A DNA stretch of 64,000 bases from Marinomonas foliarum (lineage in GTDB: Bacteria; Pseudomonadota; Gammaproteobacteria; Pseudomonadales; Marinomonadaceae). The notes under the pieces are model-generated. The model made no database searches, was not told the origin of the DNA, and saw only the letters and a list, made by a program, of their open reading frames with translations. The stretch is taken from positions 1-64,000 of the forward strand of contig NZ_QPJQ01000012.1 of NCBI RefSeq assembly GCF_003337275.1, in the 5' to 3' direction. Shown here piece by piece: positions 38,690 through 46,340 of this stretch; position 1 is the first letter of the stretch; every line of letters starts with the position of its first letter. The position numbers and the translations under genes are program-made.

Positions 38690-39799
38690 CTACGTTGCTT
38701 TAATCACGCACTTCTTAGGAACCTGTTGGGTAATGCAATGAATGTTTCCGCCACCTAACAATATGTTGCGCGCGTAAACGCCTATTAGTTTATGATCGGG
38801 AAACGCTGTTTGCAGAATTTGTTGTGCTTGTTTGTCTGTGCTAATGCCAAAGATAGGAAAGACAATATGATCATTGGTTATTAAAAAATTGGCATAAGAA
38901 GCTGCTAGGCGTTCTCCTGCTTGACGATTCATCGAATCACTCTCTATTAGGTTTTTGGCTTCGTCTTCTGAAACAAATAGTGGTCCTGGTAGTGGGAGTT
39001 TAATAATCTCTAGTGCTCGACCTTTTGCATCATGGCATTGGCTGAGTACTTTTAGTGCCGCTTTACTAATTGCGTACTGCGGGTCACTTGGATCTTCACA
39101 ATCTGTTAACGCAACCACGCCTGGGCGAATGACGTGCATGATGTTATCGACGTGGCCATTTGTTTCATCGTTATAAAGGCCGCTTTTAAGCCAAATGATT
39201 TTTTCAACATTCAAATAGGACTTTAGTAGGTCTTCAATGTCTTCTTTGCTTAAATTCGGATTACGACTTGGGTGGAGTAAACATTCTTCAGTTGTATAAA
39301 GTGTGCCTTCGCCATCCACATGAATAGAGCCTCCCTCTAGAATAAGAGGGACAAAATAGACGTCGTCATTGGTAACCTCAGCCATTTTTTCAGCAACAGC
39401 ATTATCTTGTTCCCAAGAATCGTATAAACCGTCTAGCTCGCCACCCCATGCATTAAACTCCCAGTTATTCGCTCGGCGTTCACCCTTGTCGTTAACAACG
39501 TAAGTAGCGCCTATATCACGCATCCAGCAATCATCCGATGGAATCTCAATGACTCGGATATGGCTTAGTAGTGCACGGCGAGCCTCATCAAAATGTTTTG
39601 CGTCGACAATAAAGGTCACATCGGTTGCTTGAGCAATAGCTGTGGCCACCGCAACAAATTCAGCCTGAGCTGGTCTACCGTTATCTCGCCAATTATCCTC
39701 GCGGGTTGGCCAAGCCATCCATACTTGCTCTTGCGGTTCGTGTTCCGCAGGCATGCGAAATCCATCTAGTCTTGGTGAGGTAGAAAGCGACTGGCTCAT
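38690..39799 (-). CDS. aguA: Agmatine deiminase AguA
   Basis: Hydrolyses agmatine to N-carbamoylputrescine and ammonia in polyamine synthesis or arginine catabolism. The 369 residues from the ATG at 39799 equal the usual family length; the upstream reading frame extension lacks family features, and AAGGAT lies before this ATG. Motifs of the guanidino-group-modifying fold: EGGSIHVDGEGTLYTTEECL, DETNGHVDNI, and the catalytic Cys in LGGGNIHCITQQVP near the C-terminus. The downstream N-carbamoylputrescine amidase is not adjacent. Confidence 0.95.
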   Translation of the reverse strand: MSQSLSTSPRLDGFRMPAEHEPQEQVWMAWPTREDNWRDNGRPAQAEFVAVATAIAQATDVTFIVDAKHFDEARRALLSHIRVIEIPSDDCWMRDIGATYVVNDKGERRANNWEFNAWGGELDGLYDSWEQDNAVAEKMAEVTNDDVYFVPLILEGGSIHVDGEGTLYTTEECLLHPSRNPNLSKEDIEDLLKSYLNVEKIIWLKSGLYNDETNGHVDNIMHVIRPGVVALTDCEDPSDPQYAISKAALKVLSQCHDAKGRALEIIKLPLPGPLFVSEDEAKNLIESDSMNRQAGERLAASYANFLITNDHIVFPIFGISTDKQAQQILQTAFPDHKLIGVYARNILLGGGNIHCITQQVPKKCVIKAT

Positions 39800-39928
39800 A
39801 GGGGATCCTTCGTTAAGCTTGAAAACCTTTTTAGGATAAAGGTTTTCGCCAATTCTATGGGAGAGGCACAAACATTCAAGTGGATTTTTATCTATTTTGC
39901 TGTAAATGAGTTGTTAGGGTCACATTTC

Positions 39929-39955
39929 TTCCGTCTTTACAATTGCTCGACGGAA
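39929..39955. promoter_or_regulatory. Inverted repeat upstream of the sigma-54 promoter, possible activator site
   Basis: TTCCGTC and GACGGAA are a perfect 7-bp inverted pair 13 bases apart, about 120 bases upstream of the -24 element. That is a normal distance for an enhancer-binding-protein site. The function is inferred. The rest of the 39800-40216 stretch shows no gene. Confidence 0.35.
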
Positions 39956-40072
39956 AGGCTTACCGAGGATTTTTGTAAAAAATACTGGATAGAGGCTAGC
40001 TAAGTCAGCTTATTTTATAATGAATTTATAATATTTCTTTATTTATCAATTGGTTATGGATTAACCTGAAAA

Positions 40073-40089
40073 CTGGCATGGCCTTCGCA
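40073..40089 (+). promoter_or_regulatory. Probable sigma-54 (-24/-12) promoter
   Basis: CTGGCATGGCCTTCGCA matches the -24/-12 consensus with the invariant GG (40075-40076) and GC (40087-40088) at the exact 10-base spacing and only two consensus mismatches. It lies about 130 bases upstream of the small lipoprotein gene and in the same neighbourhood as a sigma-54 activator gene. Confidence 0.65.
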
Positions 40090-40216
40090 ATAGTCTTAGG
40101 GAATCAACAGCAAAGGCCGAATGTATGGTGCTTAGCTGATTGAGTTAATTAGTGAGGCGACAGGCAATAGTGCTGAACGTCCTCAATATTTTAGAAGTTA
40201 AATGGAGGTTACCATT

Positions 40217-40489
40217 ATGAATATTAAACGCACTCTACTAAATACTGCTTTGGTTCTTGTTACTGCTGGTACATTGGCTGCATGTGATCAGAGCTCTGAT
40301 GACAACAAAGTAGAAGACGCAATGTCCAATGCTGGTGATGCTGTTGAGCAAACTATGGATGATGCTGGTGATGCGCTAAACAACGCTGGCAATTCAATTG
40401 AAGACACCATGACCGATACAGGTAACGCCATCGAAGATAAGTGTGAAGAAGCAAAAGAAGGCATGAACGCCAAAGACACTGATTGCTAA
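40217..40489 (+). CDS. Small repeat-rich lipoprotein
   Basis: 90 residues from the ATG at 40217, which has GGAGG 8 bases upstream. A lipoprotein signal has lipobox LAAC (Cys23). The mature part is an acidic, alanine- and asparagine-rich helix of degenerate 11-residue repeats (NAGDAVEQTMD, DAGDALNNAGN, SIEDTMTDTGN), ending in two cysteines. The composition recalls LEA-like or entericidin-like stress lipoproteins, but I do not recognise the family. It is preceded by a probable sigma-54 promoter and followed by a strong terminator. Confidence 0.8.
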   Translation: MNIKRTLLNTALVLVTAGTLAACDQSSDDNKVEDAMSNAGDAVEQTMDDAGDALNNAGNSIEDTMTDTGNAIEDKCEEAKEGMNAKDTDC

Positions 40490-40498
40490 AATGAGCAG

Positions 40499-40526
40499 AA
40501 AAAAGGCCGAGTGATCGGCCTTTTTT
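40499..40526. terminator. Bidirectional Rho-independent terminator
   Basis: A 12-bp stem AAAAAAGGCCGA/TCGGCCTTTTTT with a 4-base loop has A/T runs on both sides. It serves the small lipoprotein on the plus strand and the convergent sigma-54 activator on the minus strand. Confidence 0.92.
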
Positions 40527-40557
40527 CTAACATTTTTTAAATGTGGCTTTTATTGCT

Positions 40558-41910
40558 TTATAAAAAGTCAGTCTGGTCGTATTTATCGAGCTTGTTATAG
40601 AGCGTTTTGATACTGATACCAAGTTGATTAGCTGTATCCGTCCTGTTGCCTTCGTTATTTTTGAGGGTTTTTAAGATGGCAATTCTTTCGATGTTATCAA
40701 GACGCATTCCAAAAGGAATGCCAGACGTTTTATTGGTTTCAGCTTGGCTATTAAGTGCATTGGTAATTAGGTGTTCTGGGAGAATGGTTTGATCCGCCAA
40801 AATATAGGCACGCTCAATAGCGTGTTTTAGTTCACGGACATTACCAGGCCAAGAGTATTGGCCAATTTTCTCTAGGCTTGAGGCTGATAGTTGCTTTTGT
40901 TGACCATCTTGCGCGTTTCGGTAAGCCAAAAAGTGTTGTGCCAGACCGCATGCGTCGCCTTGTCTGTCTCTTAATGGCGGCGACATAATAGGGAATTGCG
41001 CTAGACGAAAATAAAGATCTTCACGGAAGATATCGTCACGAATAGCGTCACTTAGTACACGATTAGTCGCGGCAACAATTCGAACATTGGTTTTTTTGAC
41101 TTGCTGAGCGCCAACGGGTTTGTATTCACCGCTTTCAAGTACTCGTAGTAGTTTTACTTGATACTCAAAAGGCATTTCAGTGACTTCATCCAAAAATAAT
41201 GTTCCGCCTTCTGCTTGCTCGAAAACGCCTTGGTGATCTTTATGTGCGCCAGTGAAAGCACCTTTAACGTGACCAAACAGTTCGCTATCAATCAGCTCTG
41301 GGCTTAGTGCGCCGCAGTTGATTGCAACAAATGGACCTTCTGCTCGCGGACTAACCACGTGCAGAGTGTTGGCAATGAGTTCTTTACCTGTGCCACTTTC
41401 TCCAATGATGAAGGCGTTGGTGTTGGTGCTGGCTACTTTGCGGATGGTTCGATAAAGCGAATGCATAGCGCAAGAAGAGCCGACTAGTAAACCAAATTGG
41501 TCTAGGTAGCTTGCTTGCGGATTATTGTATTGCATTGGCACATTTAGCTCGTTGAAGACTTCATTAAGTGAAGATTCAACCGACTTAACGTTGAATGGAG
41601 CACGATAGTGAAATCCAGCGCCTTTTTGAATAAGGCGATCCAACATTGGGTCTGGTTCGCCCTTACTGAAAAAAAGAAACTCGGTTTGAGAAAGTAGTGG
41701 GTGATCAACGAGTCCTTGCAGTGAATCGCCATCGGCAGGGTTCACTTCAATAATGGCGACATCACATTGGCTAATAGCAAGTTGTTGCAGCCAGCTTTCT
41801 TCTTGATAGCTGACGTTCAATTCATATTGTTGAACGCCTTTTAGCGCTAGCAAGTCTGAAGCCAATAATGGATCTTGAACATGCAAAAAGAGCTTTGGTA
41901 AAGACATCAT
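40558..41910 (-). CDS. Sigma-54-dependent transcriptional activator
   Basis: 450 residues from ATG 41910 (a second ATG follows at once; AGGGAAAACG upstream). The N-terminal 120 residues look like a receiver fold, but the phosphoacceptor strand reads VAIIEVNPADG, with Glu in place of the usual Asp. The AAA+ domain has Walker A GESGTGKELIA, the sigma-54 contact loop GAFTGA, and Walker B GGTLFLDEV. The C-terminal Fis-type HTH is RTDTANQLGISIKTLYNKLD. It is convergent with the small lipoprotein gene that has a sigma-54 promoter, a likely target. No partner kinase is nearby. Confidence 0.92.
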   Translation of the reverse strand: MMSLPKLFLHVQDPLLASDLLALKGVQQYELNVSYQEESWLQQLAISQCDVAIIEVNPADGDSLQGLVDHPLLSQTEFLFFSKGEPDPMLDRLIQKGAGFHYRAPFNVKSVESSLNEVFNELNVPMQYNNPQASYLDQFGLLVGSSCAMHSLYRTIRKVASTNTNAFIIGESGTGKELIANTLHVVSPRAEGPFVAINCGALSPELIDSELFGHVKGAFTGAHKDHQGVFEQAEGGTLFLDEVTEMPFEYQVKLLRVLESGEYKPVGAQQVKKTNVRIVAATNRVLSDAIRDDIFREDLYFRLAQFPIMSPPLRDRQGDACGLAQHFLAYRNAQDGQQKQLSASSLEKIGQYSWPGNVRELKHAIERAYILADQTILPEHLITNALNSQAETNKTSGIPFGMRLDNIERIAILKTLKNNEGNRTDTANQLGISIKTLYNKLDKYDQTDFL

Positions 41911-41932
41911 CGTTTTCCCTGAATGAATAGAG

Positions 41933-42031
41933 TGCAAATTTGTAGGGCCATAAAATCATAGGCCTACAGGTGATCAAAGGGGTAAGCCCATGACTTTTCA
42001 TGAAACACGGTATTAATCATCCGTATTTGCA
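41933..42031. repeat. Nested inverted repeats in the divergent promoter region
   Basis: TGCAAAT (41933-41939) pairs with ATTTGCA (42025-42031). Inside lies TGTAGGGCC (41941-41949) opposite GGCCTACA (41961-41968), a one-base-bulged palindrome. They sit between the start of the sigma-54 activator and the divergent hypothetical gene, so operator or autoregulatory sites are plausible. Confidence 0.35.
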
Positions 42032-42063
42032 CAAAGCTCACCCTTTTTTGAAAGGAGCCAGTG

Positions 42064-42540
42064 GTGATAAATGATAGAGGTTTAGCGACAAGGTCACTGT
42101 CAAATAAAGACACGGGGTTGATTTATGACATGATCTCTATGTGTTTTGATGGTTTTTTTGCTAATGTGACCTTGTCTGAACAGGTTGACAACACGCTTGA
42201 TAAACATGGCTTTAAGAAGCTGTCTAATTTGTTTCGCCGCTTGGCCGATCGGCTACTCTCTTTTGTTGGTAATGTGCTGGAAGACTCAAAGCTGATGACC
42301 CAAGATGCAGGTCGTATTACCAGTGAATATTTGGCGGCGCTTAGTGCCAATACAGGTCAGGATCTCGTGAATCGTGTAATGCTGGTAAATGAGCAGGGTT
42401 TAAAAAGAATAGAGGCGTTGCTACGACAGCTAGGTGACAAGGTCTTTGCCAATATCATCGCAGATTATTTGGTCTTTTTACGAAGAGGATTGGATAACGT
42501 GAAGCAATGGCGTAGTAACGCCAAGGTCATTCAACGCTAG
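42064..42540 (+). CDS. Hypothetical helical cytoplasmic protein
   Basis: 158 residues from the GTG at 42064 (GGAG 6 bases upstream); the GTG one codon earlier is also possible. I do not recognise the family. It is mostly helical with no signal peptide, membrane segment or cysteine cluster. Noticeable segments are KKLSNLFRRLADRLLSFVGN and DYLVFLRRGLDNVKQWRSN. It is divergent from the sigma-54 activator, sharing a palindrome-bearing promoter region, so common regulation is possible. Confidence 0.7.
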   Translation: MINDRGLATRSLSNKDTGLIYDMISMCFDGFFANVTLSEQVDNTLDKHGFKKLSNLFRRLADRLLSFVGNVLEDSKLMTQDAGRITSEYLAALSANTGQDLVNRVMLVNEQGLKRIEALLRQLGDKVFANIIADYLVFLRRGLDNVKQWRSNAKVIQR

Positions 42541-42575
42541 AGTGGTAGTCGTAGGAATTGTATAACCCACGAAAC

Positions 42576-42603
42576 TGGCCTAATTGTTGTGACAGTTAGG
42601 CCA
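42576..42603. terminator. Palindrome between convergent genes
   Basis: A perfect 8-bp stem TGGCCTAA/TTAGGCCA with a 12-base loop lies between two convergent stops. There is no clear U-run on either side, so terminator function is only probable. Confidence 0.4.
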
Positions 42604-42618
42604 TATGCCTAGATGGGG

Positions 42619-43410
42619 TTATTCGTCATCCACGACTCTAAAGTCTAACCTACCAACAATAGAACCTTTATTGTCATGGGTAGCAACCGTAAAGTCAGCA
42701 TCATTTTTCTCTCTATTAGGATTGATTGTCGCAATAACCTTGTTATTCACAATCAACTGATAGGTTTCAGAAAAAGTAATGTTCAAATCTTCTGACTTTG
42801 GGTCTTCAAACAGAATATTATCTTTTAATCGAATTGCTCTACTTTCGCCACGGATCCATTGGCCAACCAAAGGTTGTGCTTTAAAGGTTTGGTTGCCATG
42901 GGTAATGGTCGTTTCAGACAAGAAAATCCGAATCAAATCTCCGTTTAATGCCACTTTCTGGCGATCATCAACACGCGCATTCAAAGAGGCCAATGTAGAG
43001 TTTGTTTTGCTCACATAAGAGCGAAGCTGCTGAGTTGCATCATTTATCTGGTTAGAAGATAAGTTGTTAACGTTGGAAATGCTTGGTAACTGAGGCGCTT
43101 TCCCTGTACGGTTTGTGAGTTCTGTATAGTTTGCTTTAGCCAATGCTTGTTGAGCTCTAAGCTGTTTGGTCAAACTATCAATCGAGCTAACATTGTTAAG
43201 CGGATTCGATGTGCTTTCGTTTGATGTATTGTCGTTAGTAGAAGTAGTCGGTGCGACATCTGTTGATTTTGTAGATTCTACCGGCGTGTTGTTTGACACG
43301 TTTTGATCGACACTGTCTGTTTTAGACGTTGATAAGTCTTGAAAAATTGGCATCGAGCAGGCGCTAATGAAGAGCGTTGCAAGTAAAAGGCCAGAACGAA
43401 GTATAAGCAT
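42619..43410 (-). CDS. Hypothetical lipoprotein with Ser/Thr/Asn-rich linker
   Basis: 263 residues. Lipobox ISAC places the lipid on Cys18. A low-complexity Ser/Thr/Asn stretch (about 25-75) is followed by a helical region (80-135) and a C-terminal beta-rich domain (HGNQTFKAQPLVGQWIRGES, TFSETYQLIVNNKVIATINP). No known domain is recognised. It is monocistronic, 113 bases past hisA with a terminator between, so not in the same unit. Confidence 0.78.
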   Translation of the reverse strand: MLILRSGLLLATLFISACSMPIFQDLSTSKTDSVDQNVSNNTPVESTKSTDVAPTTSTNDNTSNESTSNPLNNVSSIDSLTKQLRAQQALAKANYTELTNRTGKAPQLPSISNVNNLSSNQINDATQQLRSYVSKTNSTLASLNARVDDRQKVALNGDLIRIFLSETTITHGNQTFKAQPLVGQWIRGESRAIRLKDNILFEDPKSEDLNITFSETYQLIVNNKVIATINPNREKNDADFTVATHDNKGSIVGRLDFRVVDDE

Positions 43411-43485
43411 TAACTAATCCTGAGATTAAAGGCGAAAAAATAGACCACTAAGTATGAGGTATGGCGGGTGCTATGTCGAGAAAAG

Positions 43486-43518
43486 CGTTAGAGACAAGCA
43501 AAATACTTGCCTCTAACG
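43486..43518 (-). terminator. Terminator of hisA
   Basis: CGTTAGAGACAAG pairs with CTTGCCTCTAACG (13 bp, one mismatch, 7-base loop). On the minus strand it is followed by GCTTTTC. It starts 6 bases past the hisA stop. Confidence 0.75.
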
Positions 43519-43523
43519 TTAGT

Positions 43524-44285
43524 TTATTGTTGAGATTGATTCCACAGGATGCATTCGTCCAGTGTTACGCCTTGTCCGCCAAAAATATCTAAAGCGCTAC
43601 CTATGGTCAGATCGACTTTCCCAGAGGACAATTCGCTGACACGTTTAAGGTCAGATAAAGAGCGAGCACCTCCAGCATAGGTCACAGCAACCGGACAACC
43701 TTGGCCTAGCAACTGGACCAATTCTTCATCAATGCCCGCTTGCAAGCCTTCAACATCAGCTGCATGGATCAAAAATTCATCGCAATGGTTTGCCAATTCA
43801 ATGAGATTTTCTTGGTTAACTTGTGTCGAAGTAATGGTTTGCCAGCGATCTGTGGCAATGTACCAGCCATCTTTTGTACGGCGGCAACTTAAGTCTAAAA
43901 CCAGTCTCTCAGTGCCTGTTTCACGTTTGATTTTATCTAATCTGTCCCAGGAAAACTCGCCATTTTCAAACAAATAAGAGGTCACAATGACGTGAGAAGC
44001 ACCAGCATTTAAATAACTTGCCGCGTTATTGCTGTTAACACCTCCGCCAAACTGTAGGCCGTTCGGGTAGGCGCGCAATGCACTAAGCGCTTCTTCTTGG
44101 TTACCCTTACCTAAGGCAATGACATGCCCACCAAGTAAGTTATGTTCTTGGTACATGTGGGCATAATGTTCTGCGTTAAATTCGCTGATAAAGTTTTCAG
44201 TGGCGCCTTTGTCATTCAGGCTGCCCCCTATAATTTGCTTAACCTTGCCTTGGTGTAGATCGATACAAGGGCGGAACTGGGTCAC
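43524..44285 (-). CDS. hisA: ProFAR isomerase HisA, eukaryotic type
   Basis: Fourth-step isomerase of histidine biosynthesis, TIM-barrel. 253 residues that follow the fungal/plant HIS6 pattern (TIGR02129): FRPCIDLHQGKVKQIIGGSL at the start, LQFGGGVN, LDLSCRRTKDGWYIATDRWQ, FLIHAADVEGLQAGID and VTYAGGARSLSDL. The bacterial HisA form differs clearly in these blocks. It starts with GTG and has ribosome binding site TAGGAG. It stands alone, away from other his genes, and is divergent from arfB. Whether it is the only hisA of the genome cannot be known from the window. Confidence 0.92.
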   Translation of the reverse strand: MTQFRPCIDLHQGKVKQIIGGSLNDKGATENFISEFNAEHYAHMYQEHNLLGGHVIALGKGNQEEALSALRAYPNGLQFGGGVNSNNAASYLNAGASHVIVTSYLFENGEFSWDRLDKIKRETGTERLVLDLSCRRTKDGWYIATDRWQTITSTQVNQENLIELANHCDEFLIHAADVEGLQAGIDEELVQLLGQGCPVAVTYAGGARSLSDLKRVSELSSGKVDLTIGSALDIFGGQGVTLDECILWNQSQQ

Positions 44286-44425
44286 AAAAAACTCCTATTA
44301 GGTCTCAAATATTTCGGCGATTGTAACTGATAATGTACAGAGAAACGATGCGCCAAAGCAAACACTTCTTAAGCCTGTTACAATGGCCAATTAAAATAGA
44401 TACCTAGACAGAATAAAGCAATCTT

Positions 44426-44839
44426 ATGCTGCAAATTACTCTCGCCGTGGCGATTCCAGACCACGAAATAGAACTAACCGCTATTCGAGCACAAGGTGCA
44501 GGCGGCCAAAACGTCAATAAAGTCTCTTCTGCTATCCACCTAAGATTTAATGTGGCTGCTTCGTCGCTCCCTGAATTTTATAAAGAGCGTTTGTTGGCAC
44601 TAAATGACTCTCGATTAACAAAAGAGGGTGATATTGTGCTTAAGGCACAACAACATCGCACACAGGAGTTAAATCGAGAAGACGCATTAGCAAGACTGAA
44701 AGAGCTGATTCTTGAAGCAACTCGGGTCCAAAAAGCACGTCGACCAACCAAACCAACACGTTCTTCACAGAAAAAACGCGTTGATCAGAAAAAGCAAAAA
44801 GGGCAAATTAAAAACTTACGCCGGAGCAATTGGGATTAA
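44426..44839 (+). CDS. arfB: Alternative ribosome rescue factor ArfB (YaeJ)
   Basis: 137-residue peptidyl-tRNA hydrolase that frees stalled ribosomes. The catalytic GGQ is seen in [21 protein letters not shown] near residue 27. The C-terminal tail is strongly basic ([22 protein letters not shown]), as needed for insertion in the empty mRNA channel. First of a likely unit with the GNAT and DUF1289 genes. The region upstream is the 140-base divergent spacer with hisA. Confidence 0.95.
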   Translation: MLQITLAVAIPDHEIELTAIRAQGAGGQNVNKVSSAIHLRFNVAASSLPEFYKERLLALNDSRLTKEGDIVLKAQQHRTQELNREDALARLKELILEATRVQKARRPTKPTRSSQKKRVDQKKQKGQIKNLRRSNWD

Positions 44840-44877
44840 TCAACTCACTTCATCGTAAGGCTAGTGGAGATAGGATA

Positions 44878-45345
44878 GTGCTAAGAAAAATGCGCCAAGA
44901 AGAATTTCTCAGCTATCGTGATTATTTTATCGCCGATTACAGTCAAGAAATTTCATTAAATTATAGTCGTACCATGGCGGATTCTGTCTCGATAGCGGAA
45001 CAAGATTTGCTGCGCAGTTTTCCTGATGGTGTTGAAAGCAAGGGGCAGGAGTTAGTCTGTATTGAAGCTAAGGTAGCTGGCCAGATTATTGTGGTTGGGT
45101 ATCTTTGGTACACCATAAACATAGAAGACCAAACGGCGTTTATTTGCGATTTTTATATTACCGAGCCTCATCGCAGTAAACAATTTGGTAGACATGCCAT
45201 GAGTGAGCTTGAAGAACAGCTTAAAAATAACGGTATTCATCAGATAAAGCTCAGAGTGGCTTATTATAATAAACGCGCCTTTGCCTTATACGAAAAAATA
45301 GGTTTTGTGGTGACCGGTTATAATATGTCTAAGAACATTGTCTAA
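44878..45345 (+). CDS. GNAT family N-acetyltransferase
   Basis: 155 residues from the GTG at 44878 (GGAG 8 bases upstream). The TTG at 44830, overlapping arfB, lacks such a site. The GNAT fold core is seen: FICDFYITEPHRSKQFGRHAMSELEEQL, where the usual acetyl-CoA loop is replaced by HRSKQFGRHA, followed by KLRVAYYNKRAFALYEKIGF. The substrate is unknown. It directly follows arfB and precedes the DUF1289 gene, so it is probably cotranscribed. Confidence 0.85.
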   Translation: MLRKMRQEEFLSYRDYFIADYSQEISLNYSRTMADSVSIAEQDLLRSFPDGVESKGQELVCIEAKVAGQIIVVGYLWYTINIEDQTAFICDFYITEPHRSKQFGRHAMSELEEQLKNNGIHQIKLRVAYYNKRAFALYEKIGFVVTGYNMSKNIV

Positions 45346-45364
45346 AAGTAGTGGTCTGCAAATT

Positions 45365-45568
45365 ATGTCAGAAACGCATAAAACCGATCCCAATATAAAA
45401 AGCCCTTGTATTCGTCAGTGCTGCCTTGATGACGACGAGATTTGTGTGGGGTGCTATCGAACCATGAAGGAAATCATGGTTTGGCAACAATCAGATCAAA
45501 GTGAGAAATTAGCTATTTTGGCTAATTGCTCAATACGAAAAAAGAAGCACGACTTCCTACATCCTTAA
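45365..45568 (+). CDS. DUF1289 domain protein
   Basis: 67 residues from ATG 45365. The family pattern is SPCIRQCCLDDDEICVGCYR followed by TMKEIMVW: four conserved cysteines probably bind metal. These small proteins are widespread in proteobacteria, often cotranscribed with unrelated genes, and their role is unknown. A TTG 27 bases upstream, overlapping the GNAT gene, is an alternative start. Confidence 0.85.
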   Translation: MSETHKTDPNIKSPCIRQCCLDDDEICVGCYRTMKEIMVWQQSDQSEKLAILANCSIRKKKHDFLHP

Positions 45569-45758
45569 TATTCCCTCAGCTATTTTCAATATTTACTTCC
45601 TCGCCTTTACCTTATTTCGCGTATTCAATTCCGCTTTAAATTCATTTTTCAAATTTCTTTGTAAGAAAGTGATATCTGCCCACGTCTAATCTTCAGAAAC
45701 AGAATATGAGCGCTTGGACCTTTCCAAGTTTTTAGATGATATAGGTAGGTAACTTACC

Positions 45759-46340
45759 TTGATTGCAGAATTACAAGTATGGCTAACATCGGGAACAGCG
45801 TCGCTCACCTTGTTGTGCGTTGGTGTTGTGCTCTTGTCCTATTTACTCGAAGACCTTGCCATCGCAACAGCGGCGACCTTGTCTGCCCATGGGGACTTGC
45901 CTTCATCACTTGCCTTAATGTCGATTTTTATCGGCATCGCGACAGGGGACTTGGGCTTGTATGTCTTGGGACGTTACGCCCGAAAAGTCAGATGGTTACG
46001 CTATCGAGCCTTAACCAATTCTTCGTTTAAAGTCGTGAGACAAAAGCTGATCCAACGTGCTTTTTTGAACCTTTTCTTAATTCGTTTTATTCCCGGCTTA
46101 AGAACCATTGGTTTTACCTTAAGTGGTTTTCTCGTCATTCCGTTACCTGTCTTTTTTAGTGCTGTTCTGCTTGCTACTTCTATTTGGACGCTGGTGGTGT
46201 TCACACTGATTTATCAAATAGGCAGCAGTGTTTTTATGCAGGTGTCAGAACTGAAATGGCTGCTTATTCCTGTGGCATTTGGCCTGTTGTTTTTAATGAA
46301 TCGTTTTCTTAATAAATCGTTTACGCGAGGTATGTCATGA
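45759..46340 (+). CDS. DedA/VTT family membrane protein
   Basis: 193-residue inner-membrane protein with about five hydrophobic segments. DedA features: a reentrant-like region with EDLAIATAATLSAHG, then GDLGLYVLGRYARK and the conserved basic/Pro motif FLIRFIPGLRTIGFTLSGF. DedA proteins move phospholipids or undecaprenyl phosphate across the membrane. The start is TTG. Its stop overlaps the next ATG, making it the first gene of a seven-gene unit ending in olsF. A role in flipping an aminolipid is a reasonable guess. Confidence 0.85.
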   Translation: MIAELQVWLTSGTASLTLLCVGVVLLSYLLEDLAIATAATLSAHGDLPSSLALMSIFIGIATGDLGLYVLGRYARKVRWLRYRALTNSSFKVVRQKLIQRAFLNLFLIRFIPGLRTIGFTLSGFLVIPLPVFFSAVLLATSIWTLVVFTLIYQIGSSVFMQVSELKWLLIPVAFGLLFLMNRFLNKSFTRGMS

